Assembly (NCBI GenBank): GCA_045594065.1
Contig: JAZNXU010000011.1
Coordinates: forward strand, 1 to 26,242
Direction of reading: 5' to 3'
Source: SIG565 sp045594065
Lineage (GTDB): Bacteria; Bacillota; Clostridia; Oscillospirales; Acutalibacteraceae
Length of the DNA stretch: 26,242 bases
In this document: piece by piece, positions 1 through 7,019 of the stretch
How positions within the stretch are numbered: position 1 is the stretch's first letter
Layout of the letters: each line of letters starts with the position of its first letter
Notes under the pieces: generated by a model
Databases searched by the model: none
What the model saw: the letters and a program-made list of their open reading frames with translations, nothing else
What the model was told of the DNA's origin: nothing
Translations under genes and position numbers: made by a program

Positions 1-11
1 CAAAGATTTTA

Positions 12-109
12 AAAAGAGCGGATTTTTATTCAGACAAGGCACAAAACGCAGTTAATCCTAACGGATTAACGAGTATTTTAACAAAGTATGAGTGAAAATC
101 TGCCTTTTT
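12..109. repeat. Long imperfect inverted repeat (structured element)
   Basis: Positions 12-32 pair with 89-109 over about 20 positions, with several G-U pairs and one mismatch. Inside lies a second, perfect hairpin: GTTAATCC (51-58), loop TAAC, GGATTAAC (63-70). The right arm ends in a run of five T. The element has no gene in it. It could be the terminator or 3' structure of a gene lying left of the window, or a dispersed extragenic repeat. The pairing is seen directly; any role is inference. Confidence 0.6.
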
Positions 110-122
110 AAAACGAAGTTCG

Positions 123-158
123 GATTATTCGCTCTACCCTAGGGTAGAGCGAATAATC
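123..158. repeat. Perfect 36-bp palindrome without spacer
   Basis: GATTATTCGCTCTACCCT (123-140) is followed directly by its exact reverse complement (141-158). There is no loop and no mismatch. It stands between the structured element at 12-109 and the terminator at 220-255. Neither side has a T run, so it does not look like an intrinsic terminator. It could be a protein-binding dyad or a cruciform-forming site. The function is unknown. Confidence 0.9.
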
Positions 159-219
159 TAAACCCGCCTAAAAGCGGCTTATTTCGGCGCTTTTTACCCA
201 ATCCGTTCTTGTAAGGCAT

Positions 220-255
220 AACTTAAAAAAGCACCTTTTGGTGCTTTTTTAAGTT
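220..255. terminator. Bidirectional intrinsic terminator
   Basis: AACTTAAAAAAGCACC (220-235), loop TTTT, then the exact complement GGTGCTTTTTTAAGTT (240-255). The A run on the left and T run on the right allow termination in both directions. It probably closes a transcription unit that begins left of the window and insulates the carboxypeptidase gene. Confidence 0.8.
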
Positions 256-341
256 GTATCCACACTATTAGGGGGTGTATTGCCTGACGGCGGTGATATC
301 CGCTATTGCGGGTTTCGGTGTAATTTGCGGCACTCCACATA

Positions 342-370
342 TTGCAAAAATCTGCAATGTGGGTTATAAT
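342..370 (+). promoter_or_regulatory. Sigma-A-type promoter for the VanY-like gene
   Basis: The -35 TTGCAA (342-347) and the -10 TATAAT (365-370) are separated by 17 bp. The predicted transcript starts near 377, which leaves a very short leader before the ATG at 387. This argues against the longer reading frame that opens at 342, 357 or 369. Confidence 0.65.
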
Positions 371-386
371 GTGTTTGGTGATAAAA

Positions 387-1274
387 ATGGCTCATTATAA
401 GCGTAGGAAAAATTCATTTATAAAGTTTATAATTTCAACTTTACTTGTGGTGGCACTCGGCATTGGCACGGCATTTCTTGTTAATTCTTGTGGCAAAAAT
501 ACTGACAAGCCCGATAACGGAGTTCAAGCACCGAACTCCAATACCGAAACGCCCGAGGGCACCGACACACCTGCCCCCGTCAAGCCGATAAGCTATGAAG
601 AGCGTGTTGGCAAGGAATATGCTATAGATATTGATGAATATCTCGAGTATATCGAGCCCGAAAACAAATGGGAATATGTATATCTTGTAAATCCCTCGCA
701 CACCTTGGCGGCAGACTATGAGCCTGAGGATTTAACCGATTGCGGCTATACTCGCAACGACGGTCGCGCCACGCAAAAGCTTCGCTTTGCCGCGGCAAAG
801 GCGTTGCAGGCGTTTTTAGCTGAGGGTAAGCAAAACGGTGTTAACGATGTAACGGTGACTAGTGCCTACCGCTCATATTCTTATCAGGATTATCTGTTTA
901 ATGTCTATTTCGACCGCGATTGGGCATCGGGCAGGTTTAAAACCAAGGAAGAATGCGAAAAATATACGCTATCCTATTCGACTAAACCCGGTACGAGCGA
1001 GCACCAAAGTGGACTCTGCCTTGATATGCACAATCTGCCGAGTGCTGAGGAGTCATTCGGGGACACTCCCGAAGCTAAATGGCTGGCAGAAAACTGCTAC
1101 CGCTTCGGCTTTATTCTCCGCTACCCTGAGGGTAAGACCGATATTACGGGTATTACCTATGAGCCGTGGCATTTCCGCTTTGTCGGCCGTGACGCCGCAA
1201 CCGAAATGCACGAATTAGGACTCACGCTTGAAGAGTATGTAGAGCTAAAAGCGGACGAAATTAATGCAAATTAA
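387..1274 (+). CDS. Membrane-anchored D-alanyl-D-alanine carboxypeptidase, VanY/M15B family
   Basis: A 295-residue protein. A basic N-terminus (HYKRRKNS) leads into a hydrophobic segment at about residues 12-33, so it is membrane-anchored or secreted. A low-complexity linker rich in Pro, Thr and Asn follows, then a peptidase M15B domain. The zinc-ligand motifs of this family are visible: S-E-H-x-x-G-x-x-x-D near residue 205 and E-P-W-H-F-R near residue 258. Enzymes of this family remove the terminal D-Ala from peptidoglycan stem peptides outside the membrane. I chose ATG 387 because GGTGA lies five bases upstream and a promoter overlaps the earlier in-frame starts. A C after the hydrophobic segment (V-N-S-C) might be a poor lipobox. 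No vancomycin-resistance genes lie nearby, so a housekeeping wall role is more likely than VanY-type resistance. Confidence 0.9.
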   Translation: MAHYKRRKNSFIKFIISTLLVVALGIGTAFLVNSCGKNTDKPDNGVQAPNSNTETPEGTDTPAPVKPISYEERVGKEYAIDIDEYLEYIEPENKWEYVYLVNPSHTLAADYEPEDLTDCGYTRNDGRATQKLRFAAAKALQAFLAEGKQNGVNDVTVTSAYRSYSYQDYLFNVYFDRDWASGRFKTKEECEKYTLSYSTKPGTSEHQSGLCLDMHNLPSAEESFGDTPEAKWLAENCYRFGFILRYPEGKTDITGITYEPWHFRFVGRDAATEMHELGLTLEEYVELKADEINAN

Positions 1275-1276
1275 GG

Positions 1277-1306
1277 TTGACAATCGTCCCTAATAAATGG
1301 TATACT
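1277..1306 (+). promoter_or_regulatory. Promoter driving the manganese riboswitch and oadB-like operon
   Basis: The consensus -35 TTGACA (1277-1282) and -10 TATACT (1301-1306) are 18 bp apart. Transcription would start near 1313, just before the riboswitch P1 stem at 1317. Confidence 0.8.
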
Positions 1307-1316
1307 GTTTAGGTCA

Positions 1317-1399
1317 CAGAGGGAGTAGCTGGCGATTTATCGCTACAATTTGCGTCAATACGGAGAAATCCCGCAATTGTATGAAATAGCAAGACTCTG
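1317..1399 (+). promoter_or_regulatory. yybP-ykoY manganese riboswitch aptamer
   Basis: The sequence has the conserved landmarks of the yybP-ykoY family in the right order. P1 is CAGAG (1317-1321) paired with CTCTG (1395-1399). GGAGTAGC follows the 5' arm and AGCAAGA precedes the 3' arm. A GCGA-TTTA-TCGC hairpin comes next, then the second conserved loop with CGTCAATACGG and CCCGC. I compared it from memory with the Lactococcus lactis Mn2+ riboswitch, which shares these blocks. Members bind Mn2+ where these two loops dock. The 3' P1 arm is also part of the terminator at 1392-1430, so Mn2+ binding should favour read-through (an ON switch). Confidence 0.9.
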
Positions 1400-1430
1400 A
1401 CTGCTTTTAGGCGGTCAGAGTCTTTTTATT
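1392..1430 (+). terminator. Riboswitch expression platform (intrinsic terminator)
   Basis: AGACTCTGACTGC (1392-1404) pairs with GCGGTCAGAGTCT (1411-1423), with one G-U pair, and is followed by TTTTATT. The left arm contains the CTCTG that forms the 3' strand of the aptamer P1, so terminator and ligand-bound aptamer are mutually exclusive. Confidence 0.9.
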
Positions 1431-1454
1431 TATAAAAAATTGAGGAGTGTGTTT

Positions 1455-2564
1455 ATGTTACAAATCGTACAAAGTTTAGCAGATAATTTCAACCCGCTAA
1501 TGCTTGTTATGTGGGCAATCGGCGGACTGCTCATTTTCCTTGCCATTAAAAAGGAAATGGAGCCAACACTACTTTTACCTATGGGCTTCGGCGCAATACT
1601 CGTAAACCTGCCGCTATCGGGTGTTATTACTCAGGGCGAAGAGGTGGGAGCCCTCGATGTGCTTTATAACGCAGGTATTGCAAATGAACTTTTCCCGCTC
1701 ATTCTCTTTATCGGTATTGGTGCGATGATTGACTTCGGTCCCGTGCTTTCTAATCCGAAATTAATGGTTTTCGGTGCGGCAGCACAGTTCGGTATCTTCT
1801 TTACTTTATGTATGGCATCAATCTTCTTCCCGATTAACGACGCGGCTTCTATCGCCATTATCGGTGCGGCAGACGGTCCGACTTCTATCGTTGTTTCACA
1901 GAAGCTCGGCAGTCAGTATATGGGTGAAATTGCCGTTGCGGCTTACTCTTATATGGCGCTTGTTCCCATTATTCAGCCGCCTATTATTAAGCTTTTAACC
2001 ACCAAAAAGGAAAGACTCATTCGTATGCCTTATGAGCCCAAGCAGGTTTCTAAGCTTACAAAGATTCTTTTCCCGATTATCATTACCGTTATTGCAGGTC
2101 TTGTAGCACCCGCGTCGGTAGCTCTTGTAGGTTTCCTTATGTTCGGTAATCTTATTCGCGAGTGCGGCGTGCTCAACTCTCTTTCAGAAACTGCACAAAA
2201 GGTGCTTGCAAACCTTATCACAATTTTCCTTGGCATTACTATTGCTACCAAAATGCACTATTCAACATTTTTACAGCCGACAACCCTGCTTATCTTAGGT
2301 CTTGGTCTTGTAGCATTTATCTTCGATACCGCAGGCGGCGTAGTCTTTGCAAAGATACTCAACATCTTCTTAAAGAAGAAAATCAATCCTATGATTGGTG
2401 CCGCAGGTATTTCTGCTTTCCCGATGTCAGGAAGAATCGTTCATAAGATGGGACTCGCAGAAGACCCGCAGAACTTCCTGCTTATGCACTCAATGGGCGT
2501 AAATGTTTCGGGTCAGATTGCCTCTGTAATTGCAGGCGGACTGATTCTCAACTTCTTTATGTAG
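1455..2564 (+). CDS. Sodium-ion-translocating decarboxylase beta subunit (OadB/GcdB/MmdB family)
   Basis: A 369-residue, very hydrophobic protein of the usual length for OadB-type beta subunits. Recognisable family segments include G-I-G-A-M-I-D-F-G-P, A-A-D-G-P-T-S-I and the C-terminal H-S-M-G-V-N-V-S-G-Q-I. Beta subunits carry out decarboxylation of carboxybiotin and pump Na+ across the membrane. ATG 1455 is chosen over the in-frame TTG at 1440 because TGAGGAGTG (1441-1449) is a good ribosome site placed between them. The gene lies directly behind the Mn2+ riboswitch and terminator. A short OadG-like gene follows. No alpha (carboxyltransferase) or biotin-carrier gene is in the window, so the substrate (oxaloacetate, methylmalonyl-CoA or glutaconyl-CoA) cannot be assigned. 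It may also be a stand-alone Na+ transporter. Confidence 0.9.
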   Translation: MLQIVQSLADNFNPLMLVMWAIGGLLIFLAIKKEMEPTLLLPMGFGAILVNLPLSGVITQGEEVGALDVLYNAGIANELFPLILFIGIGAMIDFGPVLSNPKLMVFGAAAQFGIFFTLCMASIFFPINDAASIAIIGAADGPTSIVVSQKLGSQYMGEIAVAAYSYMALVPIIQPPIIKLLTTKKERLIRMPYEPKQVSKLTKILFPIIITVIAGLVAPASVALVGFLMFGNLIRECGVLNSLSETAQKVLANLITIFLGITIATKMHYSTFLQPTTLLILGLGLVAFIFDTAGGVVFAKILNIFLKKKINPMIGAAGISAFPMSGRIVHKMGLAEDPQNFLLMHSMGVNVSGQIASVIAGGLILNFFM

Positions 2565-2576
2565 GAGGTAAATAAA

Positions 2577-2702
2577 ATGTTTGAACCTATGAATTTTGTT
2601 AAAAACGCCGGCTATATGGGCGAGGGAATGCTTACGATTATATTGGTAATGCTTGTAATTATTGCCGTTACCGCAATTCTTAATAAATTTGCAAGTAAAT
2701 AA
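2577..2702 (+). CDS. Small OadG-related transporter subunit
   Basis: A 41-residue protein beginning MFEPMNFVKNAGYMGEGM, followed by one membrane helix (about residues 18-36) and the tail LNKFASK. The G-x-G-M start of the helix and the L-N-K end are typical of the small OadG-like subunits found beside beta subunits. In full gamma subunits the membrane helix anchors the complex and a soluble tail binds Zn2+; this one has almost no tail. The ribosome site GGAGG (2564-2568) overlaps the stop codon of the beta-subunit gene, so the two are probably co-expressed under the riboswitch. It is easily missed by gene callers because of its size. Confidence 0.8.
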   Translation: MFEPMNFVKNAGYMGEGMLTIILVMLVIIAVTAILNKFASK

Positions 2703-2743
2703 AAAATATCCCGACCGAAAGTCTAATTGTTATACAGATGTTT

Positions 2744-2774
2744 AAAACCTCAGTGAATTTTTCACTGAGGTTTT
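2744..2774. terminator. Bidirectional intrinsic terminator after the oadB-like operon
   Basis: AAAACCTCAGTGAA (2744-2757), loop TTT, TTCACTGAGGTTTT (2761-2774). The perfect 14-bp stem with A and T flanks can serve both the plus-strand operon and the convergent minus-strand oxidoreductase gene. A short dyad TTCTAAA-TG-TTTAGAA (2784-2799) follows, of unknown role. Confidence 0.85.
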
Positions 2775-2846
2775 ATGTTTGTCTTCTAAATGTTTAGAAT
2801 AAGCACCGCATTTGTAAGTACAGCGGCGAGAGCCACATTATAGCTT

Positions 2847-4223
2847 TTATCTATTAAATTTTATCTCACCGCTTAGGTGGTCGGCAACATACAGTCCCAT
2901 AGCGCCTGACTGCGATAGTCCTCTTGTAATTCCCGAGCCGTCGCCGATTAAATACATACCGTCTGCTATCTCGAAATGTCCGTTATGAACGGGACGGATA
3001 GAGTAGTATTTATTTTCACAGCCGTAAAGCAGGGTATCGTCGTTAGCACAGCCGGGGGCTACCTTATCGAGCGCATAAATAGTTTCAATAATATTGGTAA
3101 GCGCGCGGTAGGGCATAACTATAGATAAATCTCCCGCAAATGCCTTAAGGGTGGGTATTACGCTGTTTGCCGCGAGGCGATGCTCGTTGGTGCGGCGACC
3201 TCTAATCAAATCGCCAAAGCGCTGAACGATAATGTTGCCCTCACCCGCAAAGTTCATATTCTTTGCAATATTTGCGGCGTACTCTGTCGGCTTATTAAAG
3301 TCACCCGCAAAGTGAATGCTTGATAGTATTGCAAAGTTGCAGTTGTCGGTCTTTTTATCCTTTTCGGCATATGAGTGACCGTTGGCGGTGATTACGCCGT
3401 GATTATTCTCTGCCGATACAAGTCCGCCCTGATTAAAGCAGAACATACGCGTTCTGTCCTCAAAGGTTTTAGTTCGGTAGAGGATTTTCGGCTCATAAAT
3501 TTTCTCTGAAAATTCGCGCCATATAGCATCTTTCATCTCAACGCGCACGCCGATATCCACCGAGTTTGCATTAATTTGAATGCCGAACTTCTCGCAAATG
3601 CCTTTAACAAAATCGGCGCCGCTTCTGCCTGTTGCAATTATGAGCTTTGCGGTGTCAATTTTGCCGCCCTTTGAAAGGCTTAATGCATAACCGTTATCTG
3701 TCTTTTCAATATCGGTGCAATCGGTCAAGTGCAGCATTTCCACACCGTTTTCACTTAGCCAATCGATAAGGTTTTTCATTGTTTTAAAATTCTTATCGGT
3801 GCCTAGGTGGCGCACATTCATATCTAGCAGCCGCAAATTGTTCTGCAGACACTTGAGCTTTAGCTCTTCGTTAGACCTATAAAGCTCGGGGTAATCATCT
3901 GAGAAGCTATGCAAAATCTCGTCAACACCGTTTATATATTTCATTGCGGTGTCCTCTCCAAGCTCTTCGCCGAGGTAGCCGCCGTAGGCCGTACCGATAT
4001 TAAATTTACCGTCGGAGAATGCACCGGCGCCCGCATAACCGCTTGTGATACTGCAAACCTTGCAGTGTATGCACTTGTTGTTTTTGCTGGCAGGGCAATG
4101 GCGCTTGTCGAGCGAGAGCCCCTTTTCAATAATAACAATTTTAGCACTAGGGCAGTTTTTGAGAGCTCTGTAAGCCGCCATAATACCGCCTATACCGCCG
4201 CCGATAATCGCAATATCATACAT
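2847..4223 (-). CDS. FAD-dependent oxidoreductase, uncharacterised dehydrogenase family (COG2509-like)
   Basis: A 458-residue protein. The N-terminus MYDIAIIGGGIGGIMAAYRA is a Rossmann dinucleotide-binding motif (G-x-G-x-x-G) for FAD. A Cys-rich stretch follows at about residues 45-60 (C-P-A-S...C-I-H-C-K-V-C), as is usual in this family. Near the C-terminus G-D-G-S-G-I-T-R-G-L is the second FAD contact. The in vivo substrate of the family is not known to me. ATG 4221-4223 is chosen over an upstream in-frame ATG because AGAGAGGT stands just before it and the upstream start falls inside the rpmB terminator hairpin. The gene is downstream of rpmB on the same strand, separated by that terminator. 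I see no clear promoter of its own, so read-through may drive it. Confidence 0.85.
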   Translation of the reverse strand: MYDIAIIGGGIGGIMAAYRALKNCPSAKIVIIEKGLSLDKRHCPASKNNKCIHCKVCSITSGYAGAGAFSDGKFNIGTAYGGYLGEELGEDTAMKYINGVDEILHSFSDDYPELYRSNEELKLKCLQNNLRLLDMNVRHLGTDKNFKTMKNLIDWLSENGVEMLHLTDCTDIEKTDNGYALSLSKGGKIDTAKLIIATGRSGADFVKGICEKFGIQINANSVDIGVRVEMKDAIWREFSEKIYEPKILYRTKTFEDRTRMFCFNQGGLVSAENNHGVITANGHSYAEKDKKTDNCNFAILSSIHFAGDFNKPTEYAANIAKNMNFAGEGNIIVQRFGDLIRGRRTNEHRLAANSVIPTLKAFAGDLSIVMPYRALTNIIETIYALDKVAPGCANDDTLLYGCENKYYSIRPVHNGHFEIADGMYLIGDGSGITRGLSQSGAMGLYVADHLSGEIKFNR

Positions 4224-4248
4224 AATTATAACCTCTCTACAACAGAAA

Positions 4249-4278
4249 ACGGTGCAGTCCAAGAGGGGACTACACCGT
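4249..4278 (-). terminator. Intrinsic terminator of rpmB
   Basis: ACGGTGCAGTCC (4249-4260) pairs with GGACTACACCGT (4267-4278) with one mismatch. On the minus strand it is followed by TTTTCTGTT. The plus-strand side also has a T run (TATTTTTTT), so it may work in both directions. Confidence 0.7.
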
Positions 4279-4313
4279 TCCTATTTTTTTGATTTTTTAA
4301 ATGCCGAAACTCA

Positions 4314-4502
4314 TTAGATAGCTCTGGTAACCTTACCTGAACGTAAGCAACGGGTGCAGGCATTTATACGACACGGTGTACCGTTTACGATAGCCTTAAC
4401 CTTTTTAACGTTAGGCTTCCAAGTTCTGTTAGAACGTCTGTGTGAGTGTGAAACCTTAATTCCGAAAGCAATTTCTTTATTGCAGATATCACATTTAGCC
4501 AT
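4314..4502 (-). CDS. rpmB: 50S ribosomal protein L28
   Basis: A 62-residue protein, the usual length for L28. It begins MAKCDICNKEI and contains the family signature H-S-H-R-R-S-N-R-T-W. Two Cys pairs (C-D-I-C near residue 4 and C-T-R-C near residue 52) mark the zinc-binding form. It is a structural component of the large ribosomal subunit. AAGGAGGT (4510-4517) is placed correctly for the ATG at 4500-4502, which excludes the longer frame. It has its own promoter (4539-4567) and terminator (4249-4278), so it is probably monocistronic with some read-through into the oxidoreductase gene. Confidence 0.97.
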   Translation of the reverse strand: MAKCDICNKEIAFGIKVSHSHRRSNRTWKPNVKKVKAIVNGTPCRINACTRCLRSGKVTRAI

Positions 4503-4538
4503 GATCTGCACCTCCTTTTAATCACATTAGCAAAAGAT

Positions 4539-4567
4539 ATAATAACAGAAAACGAAGAGAAAAGCAA
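4539..4567 (-). promoter_or_regulatory. Promoter of rpmB
   Basis: On the minus strand, -35 TTGCTT (4562-4567) and -10 TATTAT (4539-4544) are separated by 17 bp. Transcription would begin near 4532, about 30 nt before the rpmB start codon. Confidence 0.65.
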
Positions 4568-4585
4568 GTGTTTTTTTAAAAAATA

Positions 4586-4614
4586 TTGAAAAAACATAAA
4601 ATTACTGCTATAAT
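4586..4614 (+). promoter_or_regulatory. Promoter of the phosphatase / MFS / deaminase operon
   Basis: -35 TTGAAA (4586-4591) and -10 TATAAT (4609-4614) are spaced 17 bp apart. It is divergent from the rpmB promoter; the two -35 regions lie about 18 bp apart. A direct repeat TTGGGGT / TTGGGGT (4614-4630) follows just before the start codon. Confidence 0.7.
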
Positions 4615-4636
4615 TGGGGTTAATTGGGGTGAGATT

Positions 4637-5284
4637 ATGATTAAAGCCGTACTTTTCGACCTTGACGGAACGCTTATAAATTCACTTGATGATTTGGCAG
4701 ACGCGGTCAACTATTCGCTAAGTATCCAAAATTTGCCTACCCACGAAACCGAGAAATACAAGTACTTTGTGGGTGACGGTATGCGAAAGCTTATAGAGCG
4801 CGCGTTACCCGAAGATATGCGCGACAGCGAAACAATAGATAAAACGCTGTCGGTTTTTCTTACATATTATAAGGCGCACAGCCTCGATAAAACCGCACCT
4901 TACTGCGGCATTCCCGAGCTTTTAAACGCTTTAAAATGCAGGGGCATTATTACTGCTGTTATAACAAATAAAGCGGACGCGGTGGCAAAAAGTATTGTAA
5001 AACACTTTTTCGGCGAGGGGCTTAGTGCATACGGTCAGCGTGAGGGTGTACCCACAAAGCCTGACCCGACACTTACGCGTATAGCTATGAAAGATTTGGG
5101 CGTAGAGCCCTCAGAATGCCTTTTTGTTGGCGATTCGGGAATGGATATGGCTGTGGCTGTAAACAGCGGCGCAGTGCCCGTTGGCGTTATCTGGGGCTTT
5201 AGAACAGCCGAAGAGCTAAGGCAGAACGGTGCAAAGTATTTGATTGATACACCCGCGGCTCTTTTAAAATTATTGGAGAAATAA
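4637..5284 (+). CDS. HAD-superfamily hydrolase, phosphoglycolate phosphatase-like
   Basis: A 215-residue protein. HAD motif I is MIKAVLFDLDGTLINS, with the nucleophile and acid Asp in D-L-D-G-T. Motif II lies at V-I-T-N-K-A (about residue 110), motif III at T-K-P-D-P (about 140) and motif IV at F-V-G-D-S-G-M-D (about 166). The helical cap inserted after motif I fits the Gph/PpaX group, which dephosphorylates 2-phosphoglycolate or pyrophosphate; the true substrate cannot be told. ATG 4637 is chosen over an in-frame ATG at 4586 because that one is the -35 box of the promoter, and GGGGTGAG precedes 4637. It is the first gene of a three-gene unit. Confidence 0.9.
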   Translation: MIKAVLFDLDGTLINSLDDLADAVNYSLSIQNLPTHETEKYKYFVGDGMRKLIERALPEDMRDSETIDKTLSVFLTYYKAHSLDKTAPYCGIPELLNALKCRGIITAVITNKADAVAKSIVKHFFGEGLSAYGQREGVPTKPDPTLTRIAMKDLGVEPSECLFVGDSGMDMAVAVNSGAVPVGVIWGFRTAEELRQNGAKYLIDTPAALLKLLEK

Positions 5285-5286
5285 TA

Positions 5287-6474
5287 ATGAATTATACGCG
5301 CACAAAAATTTCCTGCTATTTAGGTTATTTTGTTCAGGCAATAATCGTAAGCTTTTTGCCGCTTTTGTTTGTAACCTTTAACCGTGATTACGGAATTTCA
5401 TATGAGAAACTCGGCACTCTTGCTATAATCACCTTTGCGGTACAGCTTGCGGTTGATATTCTTTCGGTTAAGCTTTTAAAATATATTGGCTACCGCGGCG
5501 GTGCGGTGCTAGCGCACCTAACGGCTGCGCTCGGGTTTATAATGCTGGCGCTTTTGCCGCAGATAATGGACAACAAATACCTTGCAATTGCGCTTTCCTG
5601 TGTTATATATTCTATAGGCGGCGGACTTATAGAGGTTATTATAAGCCCGATAATTGAGTATCTGCCCTCGGGCAACAAGGCGGCTCAGATGAGCCTGCTG
5701 CATTCTTTCTTCTGCTGGGGCGAGGTCTTAACCGTTATAGGGGCGACATTGCTGTTTATCCTTATCGGCAGGGAAAACTGGTGGTATGTTTCCTTTATCT
5801 GGGCGGCAATAAGTCTTGTTAATATGCTGCTGTTTATAAAGACGCCGATAATCGAGCCCGAATCAGGCTCTAAGTACGCGGCAAATTCGGGAATGCTTCG
5901 CTCGTATGAGTTTTATCTTGTAATGCTTTTAATGCTTGCGGCGGGTGCGGCGGAAATTTCGGTGTCACAGTGGGCTTCTGCCTTTGCCGAAATGGGACTT
6001 GGACTCTCTAAAGCGGCAGGCGACCTGTTAGGGCCCTGTTCATTCGCGGTGCTTATGGGTGTTGGCAGACTTCTCTATGGAATATACGGCGGCAGAATTA
6101 AAATTGAACGCGCAATATTTTTCTGCGCCCTGCTTTGTCTTGGCTGTTATGTGCTGCTGTTTTTGGATATTCACCCCGCTGTTTCGCTCATTGCCTGTGC
6201 GCTGTGTGGATTGTCGGTGAGTGTTATGTGGCCGGGCACACTAAGCCTAGGCTCTGCGCGGTTTCCGCTTGGCGGAACGCTCTTTTTCGGCTGTGCGGCG
6301 GCATTTGGAGATAGCGGCTGTTCTATAGGTCCATTTATTATGGGGGCTATTACCGAGCGCTTCTCTATGCAAACGGGATTTATTGTATGTGCGGTTTTCC
6401 CCGCTGTTATAATAGCGGTGTCAGCCCACTTTTTAAAATATAGTTGCAAAAAGCGCCAAAATGTATTAAAATAA
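5287..6474 (+). CDS. MFS transporter
   Basis: A 395-residue protein with about 12 hydrophobic segments, typical for the major facilitator superfamily. The G-R-L-L-Y-G-I-Y-G-G-R-I-K segment in the second half resembles the loop between helices 8 and 9 of the family. The start lies two bases after the stop of the phosphatase gene, with GGAGAA as ribosome site, so the pair is translationally linked. The substrate is unknown. Sugar or fucose-permease-like members look similar, but I see no substrate-specific motif. Confidence 0.85.
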   Translation: MNYTRTKISCYLGYFVQAIIVSFLPLLFVTFNRDYGISYEKLGTLAIITFAVQLAVDILSVKLLKYIGYRGGAVLAHLTAALGFIMLALLPQIMDNKYLAIALSCVIYSIGGGLIEVIISPIIEYLPSGNKAAQMSLLHSFFCWGEVLTVIGATLLFILIGRENWWYVSFIWAAISLVNMLLFIKTPIIEPESGSKYAANSGMLRSYEFYLVMLLMLAAGAAEISVSQWASAFAEMGLGLSKAAGDLLGPCSFAVLMGVGRLLYGIYGGRIKIERAIFFCALLCLGCYVLLFLDIHPAVSLIACALCGLSVSVMWPGTLSLGSARFPLGGTLFFGCAAAFGDSGCSIGPFIMGAITERFSMQTGFIVCAVFPAVIIAVSAHFLKYSCKKRQNVLK

Positions 6475-6503
6475 TAAAAAATGACTCTATGAGGTGATTT
6501 TTA

Positions 6504-6983
6504 GTGAAAAGAGATACTTATTTAGGCTGGGACGAATACTTTATGGGAATCGCCCTGCTTTCCTCTCAGAGAAGTAAGGACCCCTCAACTCAGGTGGGTG
6601 CCTGCATTGTGGATAACGATAACAAGATTATGTCGGTGGGCTATAACGGAATGCCTATGCACTGCAGCGACGATGTTTTTCCGTGGGATAACACCGGCGG
6701 CGCGCTCGAGAGCAAATATTTCTTCGTTTGCCACGCCGAGCTTAATGCGATACTCAACTTCCGTGGCGGCACACTTAAAGACTGCAAGGTATATACAACG
6801 CTGTTTCCCTGTAATGAGTGCGCTAAGGCAATAATTCAGGCGGGAATTAAAGAGGTTATCTATATGTGCGATAAATATGCCGAAACCGAGAGCGTAATCG
6901 CCGCAAAAAGAATGTTCGATGTCGCAAAGGTTACATACCGACAGTACGAACAAACCAAGAATACAGTAGAACTTAAATTGTAA
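6504..6983 (+). CDS. dCMP deaminase family protein (ComEB-like)
   Basis: A 159-residue protein. The zinc-dependent cytidine/deoxycytidylate deaminase signature is complete: C-H-A-E-L-N-A-I (about residue 77) supplies the His ligand and catalytic Glu, and F-P-C-N-E-C-A (about 102) supplies the two Cys ligands. An N-terminal S-K-D-P-S-T-Q-V-G-A motif is typical of dCMP deaminases. The enzyme converts dCMP to dUMP for thymidylate synthesis. The start is GTG 6504 with GAGGTGA (6491-6497) upstream. It ends the operon and is followed by a strong convergent terminator. Confidence 0.93.
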   Translation: MKRDTYLGWDEYFMGIALLSSQRSKDPSTQVGACIVDNDNKIMSVGYNGMPMHCSDDVFPWDNTGGALESKYFFVCHAELNAILNFRGGTLKDCKVYTTLFPCNECAKAIIQAGIKEVIYMCDKYAETESVIAAKRMFDVAKVTYRQYEQTKNTVELKL

Positions 6984-6986
6984 AAC

Positions 6987-7019
6987 AAAAACCGATAGAA
7001 TTTGCTTCTATCGGTTTTT
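6987..7019. terminator. Bidirectional terminator between dCMP deaminase and PBECR4 genes
   Basis: AAAAACCGATAGAA (6987-7000), loop TTTGC, TTCTATCGGTTTTT (7006-7019), a perfect 14-bp stem. It ends the plus-strand operon. The right arm overlaps the last codons of the minus-strand PBECR4 gene, whose C-terminal Lys/Asn/Arg tail is encoded by it. Confidence 0.9.

Noticed and set aside
342..386. Longer start of the VanY-like gene
   Set aside because: The in-frame TTG and ATG codons at 342-369 coincide with the -35 and -10 boxes; ATG 387 has a ribosome site.
275..400. 41-codon reading frame from GTG 275 (contains A-I-A-G-F-G-V-I-C-G-T-P-H-I)
   Set aside because: It has no spaced ribosome site, lies over the promoter of the VanY-like gene and matches no family I know. 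It could be a gene remnant, but this cannot be supported.
6585..6953. 122-codon minus-strand frame opposite the dCMP deaminase gene
   Set aside because: It is a shadow of a gene with complete catalytic motifs and has no ribosome site.
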